Shown here piece by piece: positions 1-8,370 of a stretch of DNA of 26,850 nt; the first letter of the stretch is position 1; the number at the start of each line of letters is the position of its first letter. The DNA comes from Brumimicrobium sp965659845. Lineage in GTDB: Bacteria; Bacteroidota; Bacteroidia; Flavobacteriales_D; Crocinitomicaceae. The stretch is from positions 1-26,850 of the forward strand of contig CBFHXS010000023.1 of assembly GCA_965659845.1 (NCBI GenBank). Direction: 5' to 3'. Both the position numbers and the translations under genes were made by a program. Under the pieces are notes generated by a model that did not search any database, had not been told where the DNA came from, and saw only the letters and a program-made list of their open reading frames with translations.

Positions 1-66
1 CAACCTCTTTTAAAATGAGTTAATTTGTACAAAAATATAAGTTTTTTTCCCGGTAACGAAGAATTA

Positions 67-678
67 ATGATCCTTACACTCTTAGACCATATTGGTGTTT
101 TCGTTTTTGCAATCAGCGGAATGCTTACTGCTGCTGACAGAAGTCTAGATATATTAGGTGGGTACATCATTGCATTTATAACGGCACTAGGTGGTGGAAC
201 GTTGAGAGATTTATTATTAAATGTTGATATTGCTTGGATGGAATCGATGTTTCAGGTTTCAATGGTTGTAGCAGGAGGTACTTTTGGTATTGTATTCAGA
301 TCTTTTTTGAAAAAACTGCGGAGAACTTTATTTATTTTTGATACAATCGGACTAGCTATATTTACAATTATTGGTGTTCAGAAAGGTTTAGCATTGGAGC
401 ATTTTGGATTAACAGTAGTTTTTCTAGGTATGATATCTGCGACATTTGGAGGATTAATTAGGGATGTACTATGTAATGAAATTCCCTTGATATTTAGAAA
501 AGAAGTATATGCAATTCCTTGTTTACTAGGTGGTGCTTTGTACTTCCTTGGTAGTTGGTTAGGATGGGGAGATACCGGATTATTAATTTGGGTATCGATA
601 AGTATTATTATAACGTTACGAACATTGGCTGTGGTTTTTAGTTGGGAATTGCCGCTTATTAGAGATATAAAGAAGTGA
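67..678 (+). CDS. TRIC/YadS-type (UPF0126) inner-membrane protein
   Basis: An integral membrane protein of about 203 residues, the usual length of the bacterial YadS/YicG (UPF0126) family, which is related to trimeric intracellular cation channels. The protein is nearly all hydrophobic segments. Two copies of a glycine-rich motif are visible, GGGTLRDLLL in the first half and GGLIRDVL in the second, matching the internal duplication known in this family. The reading frame is open further upstream to a TTG at 25, but that TTG lies inside a promoter-like string (TTAATTTG, 20-27) and the ATG at 67 gives the conventional N-terminus MILTLLDHIGVFVFAISG. It ends one base before the next ATG, so it probably shares a transcript with the RNA methyltransferase, with no obvious functional link. 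The transported ion is not known from the sequence. Confidence 0.87.
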   Translation: MILTLLDHIGVFVFAISGMLTAADRSLDILGGYIIAFITALGGGTLRDLLLNVDIAWMESMFQVSMVVAGGTFGIVFRSFLKKLRRTLFIFDTIGLAIFTIIGVQKGLALEHFGLTVVFLGMISATFGGLIRDVLCNEIPLIFRKEVYAIPCLLGGALYFLGSWLGWGDTGLLIWVSISIIITLRTLAVVFSWELPLIRDIKK

Positions 679-679
679 T

Positions 680-2311
680 ATGAAAGATGTGAAAATTACA
701 GTAAAGACTCTTTATGGTTTTGAAGATATATTGACAGAAGAGCTTTATGAACTTGGCTACAAGGATGTTGAAAAAGGAAATCGCTCTGTTCAATTAACCG
801 GACAATGGAAGGATGTTTATCGTATTAACTATTTGTCTCGATTATCAATTTCAGTGCTTGTGGAAATTGAGAGTTTTTATATTCATAATGAGGAAGACTT
901 ATACAAGGAGGCGAAGAAGATTGATTGGACATCATATTTTGACGTAGATAAAACCTTTTCGGTTAAAGGAGCTGTCTTTTCTAGAATATTCAATCATACC
1001 AATTATCCTTTCTTAGTTGTAAAAGATGCAATTGTTGATACATTCCGTGATAAGACTGGAGAGCGACCAAATGTTGAATTAAAGTCACCTCAGGTAGTTA
1101 TTGATGTATACATTGCAGAGAAAAAAGTAATCATATCACTTAATTCTAGTGGAGTCCCATTATTTCAAAGGGGTTATCGTCAACAAACGGGGGAAGCTCC
1201 GATGAACGAGGTGCTTGCTGCCGGCCTATTGAGGTTGTCTGGATGGGACAAGAAGAGTACATTGGTCGATCCTATGTGTGGATCAGGAACCATCGCTATT
1301 GAAGCTGCTCTTTGGGCTGCAGACATTCCAGCATTGATAGAACGCAGTCATTTTGCTTTCAAGAATTTCAAGTCGTATGATTCCGAAGCTTGGGAGGAGG
1401 TGCGATCCGAAGGTAATGATCGACCAATAACACTTGATTTTCCAATCGTGGCATCCGATGAAGATGCAGGAATGATTAGAAAAGCGCAAAGAAATGCGAG
1501 AGTTGCTCCAATAGGAAAAATGATTCAATTCGAAACTTCAGAATTTAAAGACCTCGACCCTCCTGAAGGAGGAGGTACACTTATTATGAATCCGCCATAT
1601 GGTGAAAGAATGGGTGATGACATGATTGAGTTTTATGAAATGATTGGTGATACTTTCAAGCAGAAGTATCCAGGATATAATTGCTGGGCTGTTTCTTCAA
1701 ATATTGATGCTATCAAACGTGTAGGGCTTAAACCAAATGCCAAGATAAAAGTGTTCAACGGAAGCCTCGAGTGTAGCTTCAGAAAGTTCGAAATATTTGA
1801 GGGCAGCCTTAAAGATGAAAAAGAAGAGACGAAAGATAATCAGTCGGCCATTCAAGAGGAAAAAGATGAGCCTACTAAGAAGAAAGAAACACGACTTGAA
1901 CGATACTACAGGCTTCAGCAAGAGAAGAAAGCAGCTCAAAAAGAGGAAAAAAAGCAAGAGGTAATTGAGCCAAAAGTTGAGGAAAACCCAATTCAAAAGG
2001 TAGTTAAGGACGAAGTGATAACTCCCAAGAAAGATGCTGAGAAAGCCTCGGAAAAAGAATCTAAACCTTTGGAGAAGCAAGAGCCTAAAACGACTAAATA
2101 CAATCGCCCAAATTTAAAGTATACGATTCCGAAAGATAATGAGGATGACAATTCGGAAGATGATTCAAAAGAAGAAGTTGAAGAGCCTCAAAATGACTCA
2201 AAAACGCCATCTAAAGAAATATCGTCAGACGAGTCTTTAGAGGAAAAACCACAAGAAGGCTCTTTCAAAGAAAAGATTGAAAGGATGAAGAAATATCGTA
2301 AAAGGGATTAA
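680..2311 (+). CDS. rlmL: THUMP-domain class I SAM-dependent RNA methyltransferase (RlmL-like) with charged tail
   Basis: Likely modifies 23S rRNA at a guanine N2, by homology to the RlmL half of E. coli RlmKL; the exact target is inferred. Residues about 45-155 form the THUMP RNA-binding region. The Rossmann methyltransferase follows, with the SAM-binding motif DPMCGSGT at 197-204 and the catalytic NPPYGER at 304-310, typical of N2-guanine methyltransferases. The catalytic part ends near residue 375. The remaining 165 or so residues are a low-complexity tail rich in Lys, Glu, Asp and Pro, ending in KEKIERMKKYRKRD, that is not part of the usual enzyme. The ATG at 680 follows the previous stop (676-678) by one base, so the two are co-transcribed. 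A strong terminator follows the stop codon. The symbol rests on family motifs, not on a proven substrate. Confidence 0.88.
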   Translation: MKDVKITVKTLYGFEDILTEELYELGYKDVEKGNRSVQLTGQWKDVYRINYLSRLSISVLVEIESFYIHNEEDLYKEAKKIDWTSYFDVDKTFSVKGAVFSRIFNHTNYPFLVVKDAIVDTFRDKTGERPNVELKSPQVVIDVYIAEKKVIISLNSSGVPLFQRGYRQQTGEAPMNEVLAAGLLRLSGWDKKSTLVDPMCGSGTIAIEAALWAADIPALIERSHFAFKNFKSYDSEAWEEVRSEGNDRPITLDFPIVASDEDAGMIRKAQRNARVAPIGKMIQFETSEFKDLDPPEGGGTLIMNPPYGERMGDDMIEFYEMIGDTFKQKYPGYNCWAVSSNIDAIKRVGLKPNAKIKVFNGSLECSFRKFEIFEGSLKDEKEETKDNQSAIQEEKDEPTKKKETRLERYYRLQQEKKAAQKEEKKQEVIEPKVEENPIQKVVKDEVITPKKDAEKASEKESKPLEKQEPKTTKYNRPNLKYTIPKDNEDDNSEDDSKEEVEEPQNDSKTPSKEISSDESLEEKPQEGSFKEKIERMKKYRKRD

Positions 2312-2312
2312 C

Positions 2313-2351
2313 AAAAAAAGGGAGGTAATATTAATTACCTCCCTTTTTTTT
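2313..2351. terminator. Bidirectional intrinsic terminator between convergent genes
   Basis: A perfect 10-bp stem (GGGAGGTAAT at 2320-2329, ATTACCTCCC at 2334-2343) with a four-base loop ATTA is preceded by seven A (2313-2319) and followed by eight T (2344-2351). Read on either strand it is a hairpin followed by a T tract, so it can stop both the methyltransferase transcript and the oppositely oriented secreted-protein gene that ends at 2372. Confidence 0.93.
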
Positions 2352-2371
2352 AGAATATAATATCGATACAA

Positions 2372-3973
2372 TTATTGAATCGTAATTCTTGAAGCTCTCA
2401 TTTTTCTACCATTTCTTCCTAAAATTATAGTTGAATTGTTAGAGTATTGTGTGTAAGATCGAGGCATTAAAGGCATTTTCTGTCCTTCCTTTCTGTCCTG
2501 TGCTTTGAATAATTCTACTTGAGACTGAGAACCGTCTGCAGAGCATTTCATTAATTGTGTTACAGCATTTCTTTTACGAACTGATCTTGGTTTTTTACCT
2601 TCTTTTAATCTCTCTTTATTCTTTGGATTATCATTGTAAAGAATATAGATGTCATCATCCTTCTGAATAATTGATATCCCGTAATAAGCTACTTCGTTTG
2701 TCCCTGGATAAAGTCCTAAGCCAAACATTTGCAATAAAGAAGGCCCTTCAACTTTGGATGTAGCATATTGTTTCTTTTTTATTACTTGAGCAGTAGTCAT
2801 TTTACCTTCGCTATCCAAGAACATCACAACAACATTCCCAAATAAATAAGAAATTCTTTCATCAGACTCTGTCCTGAAATAATGTTCTGCAATAACTGCA
2901 ATTTTACCATCACTTAGACCAATACTTTTTCTAATTGTATATGGTGGAAATTTACCTTTGTCGGCTTTTCTTTTCCCTTGTCTTTCATTGTTGTAAAGGC
3001 TTGCAATTAGGTCTTTGTCGAAAGGACTTAGGTTTGTTGCTTCAACTGCTTGAGTCTCTGGATTTACTCTAAAATAGAAAAAGCCTTTGTAACCTCCGAA
3101 GATTTTTCTTTCAGAATAAAACCCCATACCAACGAGTTGATCATTATCATCAACTGTAAGTCTAAGAGTACTCATGATCTCATCTTTAAACCCTACCTCA
3201 TATTGCTTAAGCTCTTCTTCTTCGTGAAAATATGAATAGACGTTATAGTAATATCTAGAATTGGCATCAGCATCTCTTTTTTCTTCACGAGACATTCTTA
3301 GTCTCGCTGCAAAATGGATATTTCCTTTTTTATCAATTTTAATAGAAGTGAATCTGAAGTCTTTGTCTTTTTCGTTAATCCGAATGTCTTTTGACCATAA
3401 TTCTTTCATGTCACGGTCAAGAACAGTTACACCGTACTTAACATTTTCATTCCTTTTTGTTGGATACTCTGTAAGGAATACAACTTTAGTTGAATCTTCA
3501 CTAATTGCGGTAGTAAAGGGATTACGTCTTTTTTTGAAGTCATCATCTTTCACTTCAACCAATTCATAGTGTTTTTTGAAAGAAGCTTTTTCTGTATCTA
3601 CTTCACTTGAAAAGACGAAGTACTTATTCATTTTACGGTCATAATAACGACTGAATATGAAAGGTTTTCCTGCAATATTCGTCGAGGACATATATTCAAC
3701 TTCTTTATTTTTGATTTCGGGAAGTTCGATAGATCGATTATCGATTACATTAAGCTTGTCATCAAAGTTTAGAATACTGAATTTGTTTCCGAAGAGTCCA
3801 GCTTGAGTTAAAAACGTTGTTTTTTCGTCATCAGCATAAATTACTTGTTCTAAATCTTCGGTTAGTGATACTTTAAATTCACTTCCATTGACGACTTCAA
3901 TGTCTTGTGAATAAGAAAGACTTGAAAAGCAAAGTATTGAAATAAATGCTCCAATTAAGTGGTTTCGTTTCAT
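2372..3973 (-). CDS. Secreted protein of unknown function (533 aa)
   Basis: I do not recognise a family. The start at 3973 gives a clean Sec signal peptide, MKRNHLIGAFISILCFSSLS followed by YSQ, with probable cleavage after SYSQ. The frame stays open for 46 codons further upstream, but that extension puts a basic stretch before the signal peptide and runs across the promoter, so it is rejected. The mature part is soluble-looking, rich in alternating hydrophobic/charged strands such as KVVFLTEYPT, NIHFAARLRM and DDIYILYND. This suggests repeated beta-blades (a propeller-like fold is possible but unproven). The C-terminus ends ...MRASRITIQ with no recognisable sorting domain. It is transcribed divergently from another secreted protein and ends 20 bases before the bidirectional terminator. 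Confidence 0.82.
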   Translation of the reverse strand: MKRNHLIGAFISILCFSSLSYSQDIEVVNGSEFKVSLTEDLEQVIYADDEKTTFLTQAGLFGNKFSILNFDDKLNVIDNRSIELPEIKNKEVEYMSSTNIAGKPFIFSRYYDRKMNKYFVFSSEVDTEKASFKKHYELVEVKDDDFKKRRNPFTTAISEDSTKVVFLTEYPTKRNENVKYGVTVLDRDMKELWSKDIRINEKDKDFRFTSIKIDKKGNIHFAARLRMSREEKRDADANSRYYYNVYSYFHEEEELKQYEVGFKDEIMSTLRLTVDDNDQLVGMGFYSERKIFGGYKGFFYFRVNPETQAVEATNLSPFDKDLIASLYNNERQGKRKADKGKFPPYTIRKSIGLSDGKIAVIAEHYFRTESDERISYLFGNVVVMFLDSEGKMTTAQVIKKKQYATSKVEGPSLLQMFGLGLYPGTNEVAYYGISIIQKDDDIYILYNDNPKNKERLKEGKKPRSVRKRNAVTQLMKCSADGSQSQVELFKAQDRKEGQKMPLMPRSYTQYSNNSTIILGRNGRKMRASRITIQ

Positions 3974-3995
3974 AATTAAATATTTTTGTGAGGAA

Positions 3996-4003
3996 CAAAT
4001 ATA
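3996..4003 (-). promoter_or_regulatory. Bacteroidota -7 promoter box (TATATTTG)
   Basis: On the minus strand the sequence TATATTTG is a perfect match to the Bacteroidota TAnnTTTG -7 element, 22 bases upstream of the ATG at 3973. I do not see a convincing TTG -33 element at the usual spacing. It supports the ATG at 3973 over the longer frame, whose start would lie upstream of this promoter. Confidence 0.55.
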
Positions 4004-4070
4004 GAATACTTTTGCTAATTTTACTCTTATTTTGGTAAACCTATTATATAACCCTGAAAAGCATTTTGTT

Positions 4071-4772
4071 ATGAAAGAACATAAAGTATTTATTCTTATT
4101 TTATTCCTCACTTTTAATATTTTTCAATCATTGTCTCAGGATGATGGACCGAAAGTGGTTGTCTTTAATTCAGAAGAGCAAGATGAAAAGAGAGATGAAA
4201 TTTATGCTCGAAATTTATTTAAGTTTGGTCTTTTGAGTCCATTCGCCGGCGATTTCTCCTTTTACTATGAGCGTGTTCTGGCTAAAAGCTTTTCCATGGA
4301 AGTTGGGTTAGGTATTACTATTGAAGATTACATACAAGGTTTTATTAATGACGATATATTCTCAGTGAGTAGCGAAAACAACCTTTTTGGTCCTAGCGCT
4401 TTAATAGGATTTAGATATTACCCTGTATACACTCCTGAAGAATTCTATATAGCCGGAGAATTTAAGTATAAGCAATATCGTTCTCAACAGATATTTAATT
4501 CGAGTGATGATATTTTTTCTAGAAGCACTAATGTAAGTAAATTCAGACTGACTTTTGGTTATCAGTTCTTTGTGTATGACAATGTTTTTTGGGATTTTTT
4601 CGGAGGTTTCGGGTTGGGTTCAGAAACAATTGTTAACTATACTGAAGAATTTGCGGATCCATCCTCTCCTACAAATAATGATATGATCATTGTGAAAAAT
4701 GAAAATAGAGAACTCAAGCCTTATGTTCATATAGGAGTTAAAATCGGACTAACATTCGATCAAAATAACTAA
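4071..4772 (+). CDS. Predicted outer-membrane beta-barrel protein, unknown function
   Basis: No family is recognised with confidence. The ATG at 4071 gives a Sec signal peptide (MKEHKVFILILFLTFNIFQS then LSQ), with cleavage likely after SLSQ; the frame is open 13 codons upstream, but those codons precede the signal. The mature 210 or so residues show barrel-like alternation and aromatic girdle residues: LFGPSALIGFRYYP, FYIAGEFKYKQYR, FRLTFGYQFFVYDNVFWDFF, and a final strand VHIGVKIGLTFDQNN. The length and layout fit a small 8- to 10-strand outer-membrane protein of the OmpW/OprF-N or outer-membrane-beta-barrel type common in Bacteroidota. It is divergent from the 533-residue secreted protein, with 97 bases between the start codons, so the two may be regulated together. 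Ligand or partner is unknown. Confidence 0.83.
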   Translation: MKEHKVFILILFLTFNIFQSLSQDDGPKVVVFNSEEQDEKRDEIYARNLFKFGLLSPFAGDFSFYYERVLAKSFSMEVGLGITIEDYIQGFINDDIFSVSSENNLFGPSALIGFRYYPVYTPEEFYIAGEFKYKQYRSQQIFNSSDDIFSRSTNVSKFRLTFGYQFFVYDNVFWDFFGGFGLGSETIVNYTEEFADPSSPTNNDMIIVKNENRELKPYVHIGVKIGLTFDQNN

Positions 4773-4777
4773 AGCTC

Positions 4778-4830
4778 ACTTCTAAAGAGGTTTATCTATC
4801 ATCAAGTTGATTAAACCTTAGATGGGAAGT
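4778..4830. terminator. Weak imperfect hairpin between convergent genes
   Basis: AGGTTTA (4788-4794) and TAAACCT (4812-4818) are complementary arms around a 17-base loop, and outer bases ACTTC/GAAGT (4778-4782, 4826-4830) can extend it imperfectly. It lies between the stop of the barrel protein and the stop of the next minus-strand gene, where a bidirectional terminator is expected. There is no T tract, so the call is tentative. Confidence 0.3.
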
Positions 4831-4853
4831 CTTGAGAGATACAGGAAAAGAGA

Positions 4854-6275
4854 TTAGGCCATTTCCTTTGAAGGGGTGTATCCGAATAGTCGCATAAACT
4901 TAATGGCTTTAACAACTTGTTCAGGAACATCTTCTTCCCATGCACTAGAATTAGCTTTAATCTTAGAAAGTACATCATCAGACATGATATGAAGTAATTT
5001 CCGATCGAAGCCTTCTAATCCTTCTATTTTATTATTGGCCTCCATGTATTCTAATAAACCCTTAAGGTGTTGCTCAATTGTAATATCCTCTAATTGATAT
5101 AAATCTCCAGTTTCAACATTTGTAGCTGGATAAACATACAACTTCACATTATGTCCAAATCCTCTTCCAAATGCTTCGAGTAGCCCACCTTTTAAGTTTT
5201 GATAGTATTTCTCATCAAAAATTGTATGTAGGTTGTAAATCCCTAAAATCACTCCCATTTTTCGTCCTCTGGAGAACTCACTTAAGTAATCAACCATCTT
5301 GTAATATTTAAGATAGTTTGAGATCATAACCGTGTGTCCCATTGAGCCTAAAAGCTCTGCTCTATCGACAAAGTCTTTATCAGAAATCTTTCCATCAGCA
5401 GTAAGATCCTTCAACGTTAGCTCAAATATTTCTCTAACATTTTCTTTTTCAACACCATCTTCTTCAATGTATTTCTTTCTAGCACTAGAAAGCATATCAA
5501 TGTGAACCTTAGTTACTGGACGAAATCGTCCACGCATCAAAAGAATATTTTTTTTGTAAAGCGCATTTGCGGGTTGTAATACTTTGCCCGTTTGATCAAA
5601 CATTGTAGCTTCTGTTATTCCTCTTTTTACCAGATTTAGAGCTAAGATTCTATTGTCAACATGTTCGAAGTCAGGACCACTAACACGTAGCATGTCTATT
5701 TCCATGCGATCACGTGGTAGCCTATGTACTAGCGCATTTATAAAATAATCTAACTCTCCGTTTGAATGAAAGTAGGCTGCATGGATGAGGTTAACGCCTA
5801 AAATACCTAGCGCATCTTGTTGAGCCCTATTGCTTTGATCGTGCATCTTTACATGCAGAATGATCATGTTTGGTTCTGTATTTGGCTTAATCTGAAACCT
5901 TAAACCTACCCAACCTTGACCTTGATTGGTTTTGTGGTAGTTTAGCGATTCAACAGTATTGCAGAAAGAGAAGAATCTAGTATCTTCTCTTCTTTCTTGG
6001 AGGTTGTCCAAAATAGAGTCATATTCAATTCTCAACATAGTGACAAGGCGCTCTTCGCAAACATACCTTTTGGCTTTACCATAGATACTATCTGAAACTT
6101 TCATGTCGTAAGCAGAGTGGGTAAATGCGATAGTTCCCGAGCTACCACCAGCTTTGAAGAAGTTCGCTGCGGTTTCTTGCCCAGCACCGATCTCAGAAAA
6201 AGATCCAAAAATATCTGGAGTAAGATTTACCTTTAGTGCTTTCTCCTCTGTTGTTAACCTTCTACGATCTTCCAT
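4854..6275 (-). CDS. Conserved cytosolic protein of uncertain function (473 aa)
   Basis: A long soluble protein with no signal peptide or membrane segment. The N-terminus (LNLTPDIFGSFSEIGAGQE-like, residues 17-34) and the following FKAGGSSGTIAFTHSAYD region are recognisable to me from a widely distributed protein family. Its database labels conflict: nicotinate-nucleotide adenylyltransferase in some pipelines, TonB-dependent receptor in others. The receptor label cannot be right, as there is no signal peptide, plug or barrel. A stretch at 244-258, ILLMRGRFRPVTKVH, loosely resembles the GxFxPxHxGH loop of nucleotidyltransferases, but the second histidine is absent, so enzyme activity is not shown. 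A true nadD is present elsewhere in this window. The start at 6275 is the only good ATG. Its 5' side is 88 bases after the peroxidase gene, on the same strand. Confidence 0.85.
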   Translation of the reverse strand: MEDRRRLTTEEKALKVNLTPDIFGSFSEIGAGQETAANFFKAGGSSGTIAFTHSAYDMKVSDSIYGKAKRYVCEERLVTMLRIEYDSILDNLQERREDTRFFSFCNTVESLNYHKTNQGQGWVGLRFQIKPNTEPNMIILHVKMHDQSNRAQQDALGILGVNLIHAAYFHSNGELDYFINALVHRLPRDRMEIDMLRVSGPDFEHVDNRILALNLVKRGITEATMFDQTGKVLQPANALYKKNILLMRGRFRPVTKVHIDMLSSARKKYIEEDGVEKENVREIFELTLKDLTADGKISDKDFVDRAELLGSMGHTVMISNYLKYYKMVDYLSEFSRGRKMGVILGIYNLHTIFDEKYYQNLKGGLLEAFGRGFGHNVKLYVYPATNVETGDLYQLEDITIEQHLKGLLEYMEANNKIEGLEGFDRKLLHIMSDDVLSKIKANSSAWEEDVPEQVVKAIKFMRLFGYTPSKEMA

Positions 6276-6363
6276 GCGATATTGTTTAACGTTATAACAA
6301 ATAAACTAAAATTCAGGGAGACTACATAGATAGCTATGCTAAAGATAATGACGTTTGAGTCAA

Positions 6364-7446
6364 TTATTGCTCTGGATCTTGAAAATCAGGGTTGTTAATG
6401 AAGCTCTCATCTGTAAAAGTCTTCAAAAATGTTTTTAGAAGATTTCTTTCTTGACCATCTAACTGAACTCCACCTTGATGAGCAAATTCCATTAGTGGAT
6501 CAATGGTTGAACTTTCTACCAGTCCTACAGAGTAATGATTAATAACGTCATCCAATGTTTGGAATCTTCCATCGTGCATGTAAGGAGCAGTCAATTCAAT
6601 ATTTCTCAACGTTGGAACCTTAAACTTACCTGCATCATTCGGGTTTCCAGTTACAGCCATTCTACCAGGATCATCATCGAAGTTCGCATCAAGACCATTA
6701 TTTGCGAACATATTAACTTGAGCTAAAGCCCCATCGTGACAATGCAAACAGTCACCAGCACTAAGACTAAAGAATACATCCATGCCCGCCCATTCTTCAA
6801 CGGTGATATCATTAAACAATGCTTGCTCTTGAGGAGTTAAGGGTAGACTATTCTGATATTTGTACATTACATCATATTTTGAACTCCCAGAAATCAGCGT
6901 TCGAAGGAATTGCGCCATAGCTTTTGCCACATGAGATGAGTCAAATTCTTGAACTCCGAAAACCGTAAAGAACTGATTGCTGTAATTTACATCAGCACTT
7001 AACTTATTGATCGTCTGTTGCCAGGTTTGATCCATTTCATGAGCAGTGATAACAGGTTCGATAATTTGTACTTCGAGAGTTTGATCTCGACCGTCCCAGA
7101 AAAAGTCTTCTTGCCAAGCTAAATTGATTAGTGCCATTGAATTTCGATCTCCAAATTGACCGTCAATACCTTGTGAAAATTGATTATTGTCTGAAAAAGC
7201 AGCCCCTTGATCATGACAAGAAGCGCAAGAAACAGTATTATCTCGACTTAGCCTTTCATCGTAAAATAATTGTCTACCTAGTGCAACACCTTCAACTGAA
7301 AAAGGATTGTCAGCAGGGATTGGCATTGCTGGGAAGTGACTGGGAACATCCGGTGTATATGGGGTTATAGATCGTTCCACAACATCTTTTCTACATGCAG
7401 TGGAAATTAAAATTATTCCTAAAGATATGATCAGAAGTCTTTTCAT
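6364..7446 (-). CDS. Di-heme cytochrome c peroxidase lipoprotein, MbnH/CcpA superfamily
   Basis: A 360-residue lipoprotein (ISTAC lipobox, Cys18) of the bacterial di-heme peroxidase/MauG superfamily, exported to the periplasmic or outer-membrane face. Two c-type heme sites are visible: CASCH at 74-78 and CLHCH at 233-237. Family landmarks are FFWDGR (115-120; Trp117 lies where the inter-heme Trp is expected) and APYMHDGRFQTL (287-298). Further on, VINHY ends at Tyr305, about where classical peroxidases have the Met heme ligand and MauG/MbnH-type enzymes have Tyr. This placement is by eye and needs an alignment. Its start codon overlaps the stop codon of the preceding MbnP-family gene by one base (TAATG), so the two are translated together. 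In known systems MbnH oxidises a tryptophan of MbnP; general H2O2 reduction is the alternative role. Confidence 0.92.
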   Translation of the reverse strand: MKRLLIISLGIILISTACRKDVVERSITPYTPDVPSHFPAMPIPADNPFSVEGVALGRQLFYDERLSRDNTVSCASCHDQGAAFSDNNQFSQGIDGQFGDRNSMALINLAWQEDFFWDGRDQTLEVQIIEPVITAHEMDQTWQQTINKLSADVNYSNQFFTVFGVQEFDSSHVAKAMAQFLRTLISGSSKYDVMYKYQNSLPLTPQEQALFNDITVEEWAGMDVFFSLSAGDCLHCHDGALAQVNMFANNGLDANFDDDPGRMAVTGNPNDAGKFKVPTLRNIELTAPYMHDGRFQTLDDVINHYSVGLVESSTIDPLMEFAHQGGVQLDGQERNLLKTFLKTFTDESFINNPDFQDPEQ

Positions 7447-8207
7447 TATTGTGTTTTCAGAGCACTTGCAAAGTTTGAAATAACGATATCACTTAATTGT
7501 TCTTGTCCCGGCATTGTATGCGATGTTCTATTCTCTTTAATATCAACATCTGCAGTGTCTCCGTCAAAAACTTTATACAAATCAACTGTAAGATTGGTTT
7601 CATAGAGCGTATTAGAAACAGATTGCCAGTTAAGATTGTTCAATTCAACATTTTTAAGCAATTGATTCATACCAACGTGATAGGTAAATGTTGCAATGTC
7701 TTGTCCAGTTTGAGCCTGCGTTGTATCTGCTCTACCTTCTAACATCAAGAAGATATAACCTGTATTCCAACCCCAGTGCATATCATCAGTATTGAGAATA
7801 TTTAACGGATCATCAGCAGGAAGTGCCGAAGGATCTTCGTTATTTCGATCTGCACCTACACCAATATTCATAGTTAAGTTTGGAAATTCTGTATATTCTC
7901 CATCACCTTGCCACATCAATGTTGGACTATCTTCAAATTTATAGACCATTGATCTTGTGAGAACGTTACTTCCATTTTTAACATCGGTCATAATTACATT
8001 GAGCTTTGTGAACTCAATGGTATAACCTTCTTGAGTAGTGTAACTCGATAAAAAATCGAATGGTTGACCATCATAGGTTGGAACAAGATTGACACGCGTT
8101 TGCATAGTGTCCTCAGCAGGATCTTCTTCGGGAGGATCTTCTTTACATCCAATAAGAATGAATGCTGCTAAAGTTCCTAATAGTAGTATGTTCGATAACT
8201 TTTTCAT
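7446..8207 (-). CDS. MbnP-family lipoprotein (putative copper-binding partner of the di-heme peroxidase)
   Basis: A 253-residue lipoprotein with lipobox LIGC (Cys21) and an acidic linker (KEDPPEEDPAED). I assign it to the MbnP family from its conserved core: the DDPLNILNTDDMHWGWNTGY region (132-151) followed by FLMLEGRAD, and FTYHVG around His177. In the characterised family the protein binds copper only after the partner peroxidase turns a tryptophan into kynurenine. Trp145 and Trp147 in the HWGWN motif, Trp99 and Trp194 are candidates here, with His144, His177 and His230 as possible ligands; which ones act is not known. The first gene of a two-gene operon, it overlaps the peroxidase by one base. 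The match to the family is good, the copper role is inferred. Confidence 0.85.
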   Translation of the reverse strand: MKKLSNILLLGTLAAFILIGCKEDPPEEDPAEDTMQTRVNLVPTYDGQPFDFLSSYTTQEGYTIEFTKLNVIMTDVKNGSNVLTRSMVYKFEDSPTLMWQGDGEYTEFPNLTMNIGVGADRNNEDPSALPADDPLNILNTDDMHWGWNTGYIFLMLEGRADTTQAQTGQDIATFTYHVGMNQLLKNVELNNLNWQSVSNTLYETNLTVDLYKVFDGDTADVDIKENRTSHTMPGQEQLSDIVISNFASALKTQ

Positions 8208-8370
8208 AAATTAAATATAAGTGTTTTATAAATTGAAAACAAACTTCAAAGATCTAAATAATCCACCTAATAGCTTGAGAGTGACAAATATTACATAAGA
8301 ATACTCTATTTGTTCGTAATTCTAAGACGCGATTAAGGCTAAATTAGTTGGTTTAATGTATATTGAAACC

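Noticed and set aside
1697..2080. Minus-strand frame rich in Leu and Phe opposite the methyltransferase tail
   Set aside because: It is the mirror of a Lys/Glu-rich coding sequence; the hydrophobic look is a codon artefact and there is no promoter or context.
3974..4111. Longer start of the 533-residue secreted protein
   Set aside because: It would place 46 residues before a clear signal peptide and would run across the minus-strand TATATTTG promoter box, so the ATG at 3973 is used.
4854..6275. TonB-dependent receptor as the identity of the 473-residue protein
   Set aside because: No signal peptide, plug domain or barrel strands are present.
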